This document shows positions 40,814 through 52,358 of a stretch of DNA of 64,000 nucleotides, piece after piece. The DNA comes from Trichosporon coremiiforme (Eukaryota; Basidiomycota; Tremellomycetes; Trichosporonales; Trichosporonaceae), in assembly GCA_039545355.1 (NCBI GenBank), contig BCJJ01000003.1, positions 186,001 through 250,000 of the forward strand, given 5' to 3'. The notes under the pieces were generated by a model. That model ran no database searches. It saw only the letters and a list, made by a program, of their open reading frames with translations, and was not told where the DNA came from. Position 1 is the stretch's first letter. The number at the start of each line of letters is the position of its first letter. Made by a program: the position numbers and the translations under genes.

Positions 40814-43800
40814 TTAAGCGTCTGGTTGTCAGCTGTGTACGCGGCGACGTTAGCTTACAGTAGCTGTTGCCAGCCTGGGCATAGTTCATGTTTGCAACCT
40901 GGTCCTCGGTCATGCGCTCCTGGTACTTCTCGTGCGTGCGCTTGAAGGAGGCGATACACGAGCGGATCGAGGCGCTGATCGGCATCGGCTCGCTGACGCG
41001 CGGCGCGAGCGTGTCCGCCAACAGCGAGGGAATGAACTTCGGGACGGTGTAGGGGAACGCCTCGACGCTGAGTGTCAGTTACATGCGAGGGCGGGCTAAC
41101 TTACATTGCAACAGCTCCGAGAACTGCGGCGTGCAGCTCGACGAGCGTCGATTGGTACTTCGGGTTGATGACGCCGGGCGAAAGGGTGCGGCGCGGAAGC
41201 TTGATGCGCTGCATGTCGCGCACGAAGCGGTCCTTGAGCACGAGCACCATGGAGCGCTGTGAACAGCGAAGGAAGCCGCTGAGGGTGACCGACGCCATCT
41301 CGCGGACCTCCTGGTTCTCGTCCTTCAGGCACGCCGAGATGACATCCAGGCACTTCGCCTTCAGCGGCTCGGACAGGAGCGACATGTTGCGGAAATACGT
41401 CAGACTCAGCACCGGCATGCAGTGGATCTTCGTGCGCCACGACTGTTGTTAGCTGGAAAGCACAGCAATTCAGCTTACCTCAGAGTTGTGCAGGATCGAG
41501 ATGAGCTGCTCCATGAGCGGCTCGACGAGCTGGAACGCAGGCGTGATCGACGTAATCATGGCGAGGAGACGGCCCGCGTTCTGCTGCATGGAGGTGTTGT
41601 CGTTCATCTCCCGGAACTCGAAGATCTTGGGCAGGATTGGGACTATGTACGGCATCGTTCCGACAGCGTGGACGTCAACGAGCTCGGTCGCGAGCCAGTG
41701 GATGAGCGTCGTTGCCGTGGTGTCGTGGTCGCTCATGGCCGCCTTCGGGCCGCTCGGACGGTCGGCCCGGAACTTCTCGATCTTGGCCATCGTATCGTCG
41801 ACCTGCGCCTGGAGCTGGCGCGGCGGCAGAATGCCCATAATGTCTGTCTCGCACTTGGGGTCGTTGCGAACAGCCTCGATGAGCGCAGGTACGTTGGGAT
41901 ACGACGCGTTCCAGTGCAGCTGGTCGAGACCGTTCATGATGCTGCCAAGATGCGTGCGGACGTCGGCGTATGTGCAGTTGAACACGCTGAAGTAGAGCTT
42001 CTCGAACTCGGGCGCCCAGTCCGTGAAGCGCCACTTCAGGCAGCGCACGAGGATACGCGACAGCTGCACGCGGCGCGTCAGGTCGTACGCAGAGCCGCCC
42101 TCCCAGTCCGTGTTAAGGGCCGTAGTGAGCATGAAGTCAACGAGGGGCCTGTGACGACGCGGGTCCTGCTGGTGGAGGACGTAGTCCATCGTGATCTCCC
42201 AGCAACGCAGAGCGTCCTGGCGGATGTTGCGGAAGATCTCCGGGAGCAGCGGCGTGAACCAGTCCCAAAACGCTTGACGGTCCTTGCCGGGCCATTCGAC
42301 GTGACCGCGTAAAAGACCGGCGATGAACTCCATCAGGGCACGGGTCTGGTGACGGTCGTAGACGCCCTTCTCCTCGATGTCGGCCATGAGCTTCTGGACG
42401 ACCGGCTTGACCTTGTCAAGGATAGACACGCCGACGATCTGGCAGAGCGCTAGGATGAGGTCAATGTGCGACGCCGAGGGATAGTTGCGCGACTCCTCCT
42501 GCGAGAAGTGACCAGAGAGTTTCTGCCACCACTCGTCATTGACGCAGGCATCGTACAGCAGCTGCATGGCAGGCTTGCAGCCATCCTCGAGCTCGAAGAT
42601 CTGCTCGTCCCACTTGGCGAAACGGGCGACCTCCATCTCCTTGCCCCAGACGAGCCATCCCGTATCAACACGATCCTGGAGCATGGTCTCGTCGGAGGGC
42701 TCCTCGCGGAACATCTTGAGGTAGCGCTCAGTGAAGTCCGGTCCCTCCTTGCTGATGTCGATCTTGCGAACCAATGGATCGAAGGGCTCCTGCAGGAAGA
42801 GCCTCTCGGGCGAGCCCTTGGTGTATGAGCGCTGCATTGCGTCGAACATCAGACGGGTCAGACCGCATTGTCCGTAGTCGCGGAGGCGAGGGTGGGTACT
42901 CTGGCAGATAGACAGGAAGTACTCGATCAGGCGCGGGTCGGTGGGACGGTCACGGCGGACGATGACATACAGCAGGCGGGCAGCCGCGAGCTGGTAACGC
43001 CAGCTGAGAGTAGGGTCCTGGGTCTTGCTCAGGATGAGGTCGACAGTGGCCTCGTACTCCTTGTCGCGGGCTGTGAGGCGCTCCTCGTCGCCCTTCTCGA
43101 TGCGAGCAATGAATGCCTCGTCCGGCTTGTAGAGGGTCAGCCTCTTGGCGACCTCGTCAGCCGCCTTCTCGGCGCCTTCCACACGGTAGATCATGCGGAA
43201 AGATTGGCACTCGTGAGCTAGGCGCGTGAGGTCATCGAGGGTCTTATTTACCAAGGTCTGGATAGACGTCTTGGTCTCGTGGTGGGCTCCGAGAAGAGCC
43301 TCCACAACCTTCGACATGCCCTCCCAGTCGCGGACCAAGCGAGTGTAGTGAAGCATGCAGCTTCTGACGATGTAGAGGGCTCCCTTCATACGGTCAGGGT
43401 CGGTGCCGGGCTTCAGAGCGTCGAGGAGCACATCGGGGAAGAGAACCGTAGACTCGAGGTAGGTCGAGTTAACGGACGACAAAAGAGACTGCGCTCGTCG
43501 ACGGACGCGGAGGAAGGGCGACAGACCGAACTCGAGAAGATCCCTAATCAGCTCGTCGTCCTGGGCGGAGCGGGGTCGACTGTAGCTTGCGTACATGAGG
43601 CGGTTGCTATGGTGGACCTGGATCGCTCCCAAGTGGACAGAGCGGTGCGCCTTGCGCTGTCCCTCGTACAGACGCTTGCTCGCCTGGAGGTTCTCATAGG
43701 CGCTGGTCGCGCTCTGGAATTTCTTGTGGCGCATGCCGTACGAGAACAGGTATGAACCGATGGTAGCGACGAGCAGCTTGACACTGTCGACCGAGTTGTC

Positions 43801-46800
43801 GTCGCCGGCGGTGCGCATCATGACAGACGCCTTGTGGAGCATCTGGGCCGCGCGCTCGCGGAAGTGCATGACGCGCTGGTAGCGAGGGTCCTTCGGGTCC
43901 GTAAGGAGGAAGCCAGCCTTGTAGTGGATGTGCGACTCAAGCAGTCCCTCAGTGTAGACCTTGGCGTAGTGGCCGCCGGTCTTGTGCTGATCGAACTCGC
44001 CGATGAGGGAGTAGGAGCCGAGCATGACCTCGTCGACGACGTTCATGGCACGACAGAAGTCGTTCTTCCAGACAAAGTCGCGCTCCGTCTTCTCCAGCAG
44101 ATCCTCGATAGTCGTGACCGCCTCCTCGGCAAGACCGACGACCTCCAAGGCCATGTCCACGTCCTCGTCGGTAGGCCGCCTCCATTGGGGCTTGGCCTCG
44201 GTCGCGCGGTAGAGCTTGCCCCACCACATGGTGTGGTGCTGCTTGAAATCGTCGCTCTCGTACTCGGTCGGGTTCAGGAACTTCATTTCCTTGAGGTAGA
44301 GCGCGGTGAGGCAGCTCAGCGTCTTCTCGATGACGTTGCCCGCCCAAGCCCATCCACGCTCAGAGTACGTGTGCTGCAGCATGGTGCGGAGCAGCTCCAT
44401 GTACTCCTTGCGGTGCGTGGGGAGGTTCAAGCGGCCAGGAACCAGGAGACCGTAGAGGATCGACATCCACCAGTGCAGCGGCGCGTCTGACGGGCGGGGA
44501 ATAGAAGTCGTCGTTGTTCGCGTCGACGAAGCTCCGGCGCGCAGCTCAGACGTGATACGCTGCTTGCAGATCGGGAAGAATTTCTCAAACGTCTTGGTGG
44601 CATTGACGGCGGTCAGGTTCTTCACGAGCTCTCCGACGGCGTCGACAGCGTTGCTCTTGGTCGTTGTCGTGGCATACTCGGCGACTTGGTCCAGCGCAGC
44701 GTCGAACAGCTTGTCGTCGAGCGCTCCGAAGATGGCACCACAAGTGTGGAGAACGCTCTGCAGCGTCAGGATCTCGGTCCTGCCGCCCGCACGGCCGGTC
44801 TTTCCGCCCTCCTCGGGAAGGTTGGCGAAGAGAAGGAGCACACGTCCGAGGAACTCTTGCACCCAGTCCTGGAAAGCACCGGTCGAGATACGGAGGCGGC
44901 TCTCGATCTCGTCCTCGGTCATCTCCTCAAACTCCTGTCCGACGGGGTCGTTCGGGTCGTCGTCGACCTTTGCGCGAACGACGCGGCGCACAGTGCGGCC
45001 CGCATCACCGCTGGGGGTCGCTTCGTTGTCGGAGATGTCGGCAATCCGGATCTGGTCGACCATGTTGCAGATCGCCATGCAAGACAGACCGGTCTTGGTC
45101 GGGTCGTTCAGGTCGATACCCGGGAGAAGCAGGTTGAAGATGTCTGCGACGTACATGCCTCCGAAGCGCCAGACGGAACGACCAGCAAGGGGCTGAGCAA
45201 CTGCGGCGAGCGCGAAGGTAACCGACGCTGTTCGCTGCGTCTCCTCGAGACCCTGCAGCGACGGGATCGCACGCTCCATTATAGCGGGCATGATCAGGTC
45301 GGGCTCGAGCAGCGCAAGCCTCTTCAGCGTCGAGATCGCAGGCTGGGCAGACTCCATGTCCTTGTTGAACATGGCGGTCAGTGCGACAGGACGCAGCGTC
45401 AGGACGAAGGACCGCTTGATCTCAGGTGTGAGACGCCACTCAACGGGCACCTTGCAATTCGGTTCCTCCTCCATCTTCCAGCGCTGCACGAAGTTGCTAG
45501 TGAGGTGCGACAGGAAGACGGTCAGGAAGGACGACCAGGGGCCGGCGTTTGACGGGTGGAAGAAGGTCTCGCAGCTGGTGATCAGGCGTGACAGGTGGTC
45601 CAAAGCCTTGGAGCCGGCAAGATACTTCTTGCTGCGCTCGAAGCTCTCGCCCGCAGCCTTGAGCGAATCCGTGCTGTTTGTTCGAGACATGGCCACGTCG
45701 CCGTTGCGCACGCGGGTGATCGGGTCTACGCTGGAGGGGTGGTGCGGCGTGAATGCGGGAGTGGCAGCACGAGTGGGCGCACCGGTCGTGCCAAAGGGAG
45801 CTACAGGCGCGTCCTCGGACATGCTGTAGATGATGACCTCTGCCAGACTCTGGGTACGGTCAATGGGCTTCTTCGCATCCAAGATCTTCTTGGAAACACG
45901 GGTGTCCGCCTGCGTGATCGACATGCTGTTCTGGGACGCCATGGACCCGCCGACCGGTACGTTCAGAGACCTTAAGCACTTCGACATGATGAATGCGAAC
46001 TGCTCGTCGGTGAAAATTCCGACGTCACGACGCAGGCGCGCGTAGTTCGGGTCTCCCTCTTCCTCCTCTGCCGGCAGCTTCTCAGGGTCGACCCAGTAGG
46101 TCAGGCCGTCCGCGTCGTCCACGACGTCATTCTGGGCGTCGAGAATGCGAGCGCGGTGGTTCCTCTCCGCCTTCTTCAGACTGGGGTTGCGCGCCTGCTC
46201 CTCGGGCGTGTTCGTCCTACCGCGGGGAATGCGCGCATTCAGTACGGGGTCAGAACGGTGCGTCTCGATGTGAACCATGGCCAGCTGGCCGATGATGTCC
46301 GACGCCTGGTCATCCCACAGTCCACTGTTCAGACCGTACCACAGGCGGAACAGGACGGGCAGCCACTTGTCGCACGAGGCGGTTGGGAGGAAGTGCACGA
46401 GGAACAGCTGCGTCGCGAGGATCGAGTCCATGTGCGGGGCAAACTGCGGAAGAATTATCTCCATCATCTCCTCGGCATCGGCGGGGTGGAACAAGCGCTG
46501 CGCGGCTTCGGCAACGTTGAGGTAAACCGGCGCGAGGTTGACGGAGTGACGAGCGAGCTTGTTCGGGTGGGGGAACAGCTCGTTGTACAGCGCGTCGTAC
46601 AACGGTCGCCACGGGATACGAAGGTCGTTCACGGTCAGACTGCGGTCGCTGCTTGTTAGTTGCGGCAGCAGTGAAGCAAACTCACTTAAGCCAGTTGATG
46701 AGTTCGTTTGCCCGTCCTTCAACGAATCCAGAGCGCAGCCCAGGGACGACTGCTATCAGTTACCGCCACCAGCGTGCGAAGTGCAACTTACACAGGACCT

Positions 46801-47217
46801 CGTAATACAGAAAGATGAGGCGGATCTTCAGATCGCGCTTCATGGGATAGCCCATGCTCTGCCACCTAGACGTTAGCGAGTGACCGGCCATCAGACTTAC
46901 ACCGAGAGCTCCTGGGCCCACCACCTGAATCCAACGATCCAGTCCTTCGCCTTGACGCACTCCGTCAGGCGGCAGACGATGAGTTCCAACCGGGCGTCCA
47001 TCTCAGCGAGCGTCTCGACCTTGTACGGGAGGGCGAGGGGGATGCCGAGATTCGACAGGCGCTCATCGTTGGGCTGGTCAGGCGGCACATCCGAGGGAAC
47101 GTATTCCGGCGCACGAGGAAGGACATTGGCGATGGGGATCAGTGCCAAGGCGATGTCGAACATGGCGAGCGAAGCGCGCGGGGAGCGGCCGGGCGGTTTA
47201 CGGCGGCGAGAGAACAT
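40814..47217 (-). CDS. BLM10: proteasome activator Blm10/PA200
   Basis: Giant HEAT-repeat cap of the 20S proteasome; it binds the alpha ring and opens the gate. Seven exons (46901-47217, 46792-46865, 46686-46749, 41479-46648, 41105-41442, 40859-41067, 40814-40821) join in phase to 2059 aa, with introns of 35-42 nt and one 5170-nt exon. Family blocks include LPYKVETLAEMDARLE, NDLRIPWRPLYDALY, RLFHPADAEEMMEI, FGGMYVADIFNLLLPGID and EVREMASVTLSGFL. The last exon is 8 nt: it completes a Tyr codon and adds Ala and stop, giving the C-terminal Tyr-Tyr-Ala that Blm10 proteins insert into the alpha ring. The start is uncertain. ATGs at 47217 and 47163 are in frame. A further exon at 47357-47569 could join in phase through a CTGACCAG acceptor at 47074-47076, replacing this N-terminus. 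Confidence 0.92.
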
Positions 47218-47320
47218 CGTCGAGAGGAGGTGTCCAAAGTCGACGTGGTGAGAGGAAGGAACAGTGTTTACATCGACGACACATGTGAGAAGGGGGCATG
47301 TCAGTGTGTGTTCGCGAACA

Positions 47321-47569
47321 TCATTTCCCGCACAGACATGCGTGGGAAGGACTCACATCGCTTTGCACAGTCTTGCCGCTTGGCGTCGTGTACGGCCCGG
47401 CGAGAGCGTTGTCGGGGTTCGACGACCACATGATGCCCGGGTCCTCGTAGTACGGCTCGTCGTCTGCAGAGTTCGAGAATCGGGATTTGGATTGAGCGGC
47501 ATTGAACAGCAAGCGTGCAATCCGTTGGAACGCGAGGGCGTCAGCATCTTTGCGGCGGGCACGAGGCAT
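47321..47569 (-). CDS. small unassigned coding segment or upstream exon of BLM10
   Basis: An ATG at 47569 opens 82 codons (MPRARRKDADALAFQRIARLL, then an acidic DDEPYYEDPG and SSNPDNALAGPYTTPSGK). Codon use is like that of real genes here. A strong donor, GTGAGT, occurs after 71 codons at 47356. If used, the first acceptor in phase is at 47074 in the BLM10 first exon. If not used, the frame stops at 47321. It may be a small gene, an alternative BLM10 N-terminus, or a third exon of the acidic gene upstream. I do not recognise a family. Confidence 0.4.
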   Translation of the reverse strand: MPRARRKDADALAFQRIARLLFNAAQSKSRFSNSADDEPYYEDPGIMWSSNPDNALAGPYTTPSGKTVQSDVSPSHACLCGK

Positions 47570-47703
47570 GATTGCAAGGGGTAGTGAGCAGCGGACGTGG
47601 AACAGTGTTGCGTCTTAAGAGAGACCAAGACACCAGACACATCCGCGTCGTCATGGTGTTGGCCTCGTGACGAGATGACGAAGCGGCGCATGGCCGATGG
47701 GCA

Positions 47704-48334
47704 TCAAGGGCGCGCTAAGTTAAGCTGGCCTCGATCTGGGTTATCTCGTGATCGATAGCTTAAAGCGGCGCCACCCGTGCCAGTGCACCGGTCGTCCCGC
47801 TGTCGCTCCGTCTGCTTGTCCGATGGCCACTCACCAAACTCGAAGTCTGTCTCGTCGACGATCTCAATGTACTCTTCTTCCTCGTAGTCTAGATCGTCGT
47901 CCTCGTCGAGATCGTCGTCCTGGAAGCCAGACTCGACGGTCGAGGCGTGACCGTAGAATGGCCGAGTGGTTGGTTTGTAGGAGTGCGGCAGAGCTGCATA
48001 AGTGTAAGTACGACGTGTGCTGGCAAAGGTATATAAGGGAGGGCGATCGACGATCGAACAGTGCCATAACAAGGCAGCGCCTGATACCGCAGGAGCTCGT
48101 GCTCGATGCTCGGCATGCTCGGAGCACGGGACAGGGCTGCACACAGATAAAACCATGCGTATCAAGCCGATCGGGAGACAACAACAGACGAGGTTGGACT
48201 GTCCCGGAATGCGACTGAGAAGCGATCGGACTCGGCGTCTGTTCGAACCGCAGTCGGTTGCTGAGTAACTCACGTTGTACGGGTGTTGTCGTCTGACTGT
48301 CTGCCAGAGTGCACACCTCTGCCGTCAAAGGCAT
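47704..48334 (-). CDS. small acidic protein, unknown
   Basis: Two exons read well: 48274-48334 (MPLTAEVCTLADSQTTTPVQ) and 47835-47993, joined in phase across a 280-nt intron with donor GTGAGT and a TTATGCAG acceptor. The second exon encodes SYKPTTRPFYGHAS and then a very acidic run (DDDLDEDDDLDYEEEEY). A further donor, GTGAGT, at 47834 and a CTTAACTTAG acceptor at 47715 would remove 120 nt; because that intron is stop-free and a multiple of three, spliced and unspliced forms end at the same TGA (47704). Length is 76 or 116 aa. No family is recognised; acidic tails like this occur in histone or ribosome chaperones, but that is only composition. Confidence 0.4.
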
Positions 48335-51300
48335 TCGTTAAGAGGGTGTGCAACCGAGTATTCAGGCAGGCGGACAGGTTAGACAGACACCGAAAGCGCT
48401 GAGGTGCTTCTAGTCTGCTTCGACGGGGTAGCGGTACTTCAAGCGGAGGTTGCCCGAGAGGTGTCGACGGCTGATCTTGCAAGAAGTTTTAGGCGGGTGG
48501 GAGAGGGATCGAACCTGCGCAGAACAAGACGGACAACAGGTCAGACGTGCTTCAGTCTCTAGGCAGATTTTGGGATGGGAGAGAGGGGCGGACAGTCGTG
48601 TGGCAACGGTTGAGTGAGTGTGGAGAAGCTTTCAAGTCAAGTCATGCGAGGTGAGCTCAGCCTGGTTCCAAGGTTCCTGGTGCGTCACCGGCCGACGAAT
48701 GACGACCACGCGCTTGGCTTGTACGGTGGCCACTCAGGTCCTCCGAGAACATGCACGCCGCCCACAACCTGTGGAGGCCGGCGGCTTTGGCCTTTGGTCA
48801 CGTGATAAATGTGGCTGAATCCACCTTTTTGACAACGAGTAAAGATCTCGGAGGCAAATGTATCAGAAGCAGGTCCACCAAACTTATCGAGCCCCTACCG
48901 TAAAATCGCGCAGGGCAGGGTCGAGTGCAAGAAAAGTCGAGTTGCCGAAAACAGCAATCGGGGTCGCAGGCGCAGGGACGATGTGAGGGACAGCAGGGAC
49001 GCCAGGGGAAGGGTGGAGCCCATGTTTCGACCTCTCGAGCTAACCTCCTGGCAGCGATAGCAGCAGCTGCTGCAGTCGTGAGGTCAACCTTGTGCACACA
49101 AGACAGCACGCAGCACGCCAACGAGCAGGACAACAACGGTCGCACGTCGGCGTCAACACTCGCAGCACATACCTCACACGCACACTGCATTGACATGGCA
49201 AACTAAGCTTATCAACACGCCGTAACATTGATCGTGACCAAACGTTAGAATGGTGCCTGGGCACCTCGAACAGGGGCCCTTCTGTCTCGCGTTCCCGGCT
49301 CTGCGGCTGTCTGGCACGTCTCGCGCGTTGGGTATTGCGACATGCGGCATGCGGCATGCGGCATCGAATCAGACATTTATGACCGCTGGCCGCTCGACAG
49401 CTTTGGGTCGTCCGACGTGCTGATATCGGGCTGGGCCGTAAGTTCTCGCAATTGTGATCTGAGGCAAGCCGGACAGCGCGCTGACTTTCGGCAGCCTTAC
49501 ACCTTTGGGCTTGGCCAGCGCATTCAATGCGGAAAGGCGTTCACACTCAACCTGCGAGGAAGGCACAGGCGCAGCAACAAGTCTCTGCTATTTATGCGTG
49601 CCCAGGCCGCTGGCGAGCTGGCATGTTTGAAGTTGAGAGTGAATTTTCTGGTAACTCTGTCGCAATCAAGCTTACCACTTCCAAGGCGACAGGCGGGGCC
49701 GTCACGCAAGCATCTCTCGTACATGCATGCCTCATCGTCCCTTGCAGACATGGCCCGTCGGGCGTCGCTCGTCGACTGGGCGACGCCCGCAAGTCTTGCC
49801 ACAGATAGCAAGGTAGCTAGATTGCCCACCTGTTCCAGCTCGAGGTTAGGCTGCCCGGTAGCGACTGGGGGATGCCACCGGCTCACGCCCAGCTCGGCCA
49901 CAGACACACCCCGGAATACGAGGCCGTCAGCCGTCAGGCAGACTGGGCTGCGGCGCCAGCGCCACAAACAAATCCTGTACATCCTGTCTCTCGGAACAGA
50001 ACAACTCATGGCCAATACGGCCAACTCGCTGGCGAAATGAGCCGCGAAATGAACAAGTTGTCGCATGATTCGAGGACTGATGGGCCCGGATCTGGGCAAA
50101 GAGGACGGCGCAGCGGCGCAACCCTTCCGGCGCCTTCCCCTGGCGCACGCGCCGTGCCGCCCGGCGTTGCGGCGCGGCGTCCGACGCCCCAACTCTGCCG
50201 ACTCTGCAGACTCTGCGGCCGCTGTCGCTGTCGCTGCTGTGAGTGGTCGGTCGCAAGACCGTCGCCTGATCACGAAATTCGCCAAGGGGCTCTGTTTGTG
50301 TTCGGCGAGCTCTGGATCTTCTATCGTTACTCTGTGCGGACTTGTTCTCGTGTGTGTTTGCCGGCTGGTGTCGGGCCTGTCTGGCCGAGTTGATGCGCCC
50401 GTCCGCCGTAGCTGGACGTAGCTTTCAGCGCACCTGAACAGTGCACCTGACGAAACCTGAGAGCACCTGACGAACCTGAACCTGCACGCGGACTTGGTAT
50501 GCAAATGCAGGAACCTCAGGAGCACCAGGACAGGAACACGCCAGGGTGCACGTTGTACGGCGCCGGGGTGTCTCGTTAGCTGAAGAGTCCGCACGGTGCG
50601 GCGGTCCGGCTGGCTCGATCGTCCAGCGTTTTAGTGCGACTGCATCCCTGCTCATCCCTGCCAGGCCGGGCCGGGCCAGGTGCTGTCAGGAGTCGAGGTT
50701 GCATTTATGCTCGACCCGCACTGCCGGCGCGGCCAGCGGCCAGCGGGACACAGGACTCTCTCTCTGTGTGCAAAAGCACGAGCCGACCATGCTTTGAACC
50801 AACCAGCATGCATGTCGCCCGTTCGCCCGTCCGTATGACCAGATGCAGCGTTGACCGGTCGCTGCACGACGCTCTTTAGCGTCTGGTGCACCTGGCGCAT
50901 GACCGGGCCAAAGGATGCAAGGATAAGGAGCAGGAGGAGCAGAGGACCGAGGAGAGAGGAGCACGCAGCCGCGCTGTGTTTGCTTAGCGTTGTGTTGCTA
51001 CATGCTGAGTTGAGTGAATCACTCGCCCACGACGTTCACGAATTGTCCCGAGTCGCAACCGCCGTACCATCTCCTGGCGCATCCTGGCCGACTCCTGGCC
51101 GACGACCCGACCCAGACATCCCAGAGATCCCACCCACCCACCCACCCTCCCGTTCCACACAGGGAGGGCCCTCACAGCCCTCACCCAACCACGTCCATCC
51201 ATCCGTCACTGCACGCACGGCAACCACCGCTCACCACCAAAGCTGCACCAACCGTCTGGGACCCAACCAGCACGCACGCCGCACAACGCTTTCACCATCC

Positions 51301-52358
51301 AACATCTCGACATACATCACCATCCACCCCCGACCTACCCCCACCTGCCGCGCATCCCCCGCCCCCACCGCCCTCGTCCTGCGCGTGTCCATCGCCGCCG
51401 ACGCGTACCTGCTCTCGGCCTTCGAAAACCGTGCACCGACAGTAGACTCTGCCGCTGCACCTGACCTGGCCCTCTCCCTCTTTGCACTCCCGTCGACGCT
51501 ATCTCCCCTCCCCTCCCTTCCCCTCCCTCTCCCTCCCTCTGTCCGATCCGGCCGCAACCTAGACCCTGGACTTAGACCTAGACATCGCTCGGGTATACGG
51601 TTACGCTTTGCTCCAGAGTAGTTCTAGTGTACTTGTTCGAGCCAAATCATCGCATCAAACAGGCCGTCTATCTGTTTTTTGCGATTGCGATTGTTGTGTT
51701 GATTCAGTCACACAACTCTACGGCGCTGAACCCATTCCGCGGACACGACTGCGATTCGTCGGCCCCGTACGTACCTCGCCAGGTCAAACGGCAAGCGAAC
51801 GTCAAGACACTTCTGCAAGGACGTAGGAGACTGGGAGACGCACGCACTCTTGTCGTCTTGTCTCCGCCCCGACCCCTCGGTGTTATCTTTGAACTTGACA
51901 GAAGACGGCTCTGAAGGTCTGAAGGCTCCCCGCACAGACGCGTCTGCTCGTGACCCTCGACCCTGCCCGATTCCAGCACGCGCGTTTGTCGTCACCCTCT
52001 GACTTCCTTCTTGCCCCCGTCCCTTTTCCACTCCCTCTCCCTCTCCCTCTCCTCTACCTTTTCTGGCGCACATTGATCCGCACCCTTCCCTCCCTCCGTT
52101 CCTCCCTTCCCTCAAACATCCACCGCCCAGCCCAGTCAACCATCAACCGACTGAGCTTCAACCTCTTGACACAACCACGTTTTATCATCTTCCTGACCCG
52201 ACCGACCCCGGCAACCCCGGCCATCCCCTGCCCCCTCCTCACCGTACCTGCACACCCCTACACGCAGTACACCCACCCGCGACTGCAGCTCACACCAACA
52301 CCGTCCGCGTTGTCATCCTCTTCCCAGTCGCAGCCCTCATTTCACCTTTTTCCTCACC
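48335..52358. other. 4 kb gene-poor region upstream of the PAK kinase
   Basis: Large stretch without a convincing gene. 48410-48514 (minus) reads as a possible terminal exon ending LRLKYRYPVEAD and stop, after a TTCTGCGCAG acceptor, but no upstream exon could be found. 49340-49365 is a catgcgg repeat. Frames of 232 codons (49342-50040, plus) and 356 codons (49524-50594, minus) overlap each other and resemble nothing known. From about 51080 to 52358 the plus strand is strongly C/T-rich with CCCA and CCCTC runs (51126-51145, 51504-51541), as expected for a long promoter and 5' leader of the kinase gene. Confidence 0.45.

Noticed and set aside
48410..48514. Terminal exon-like reading ending LRLKYRYPVEAD
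   Set aside because: Acceptor and codon use look real, but no upstream exon or start could be linked and it ends only about 75 bp before another candidate start, so it is not listed as a gene.
48495..48520. tRNA-like T-arm (GTTCGATCCC on the minus strand)
   Set aside because: The flanking bases do not form a five-pair T-stem, no matching acceptor stem or A box lies upstream, and there is no T-run terminator.
49524..50594. 356-codon minus-strand frame in the gene-poor region
   Set aside because: It starts at a non-ATG codon, overlaps a 232-codon plus-strand frame, has weak codon bias and no recognisable domain.
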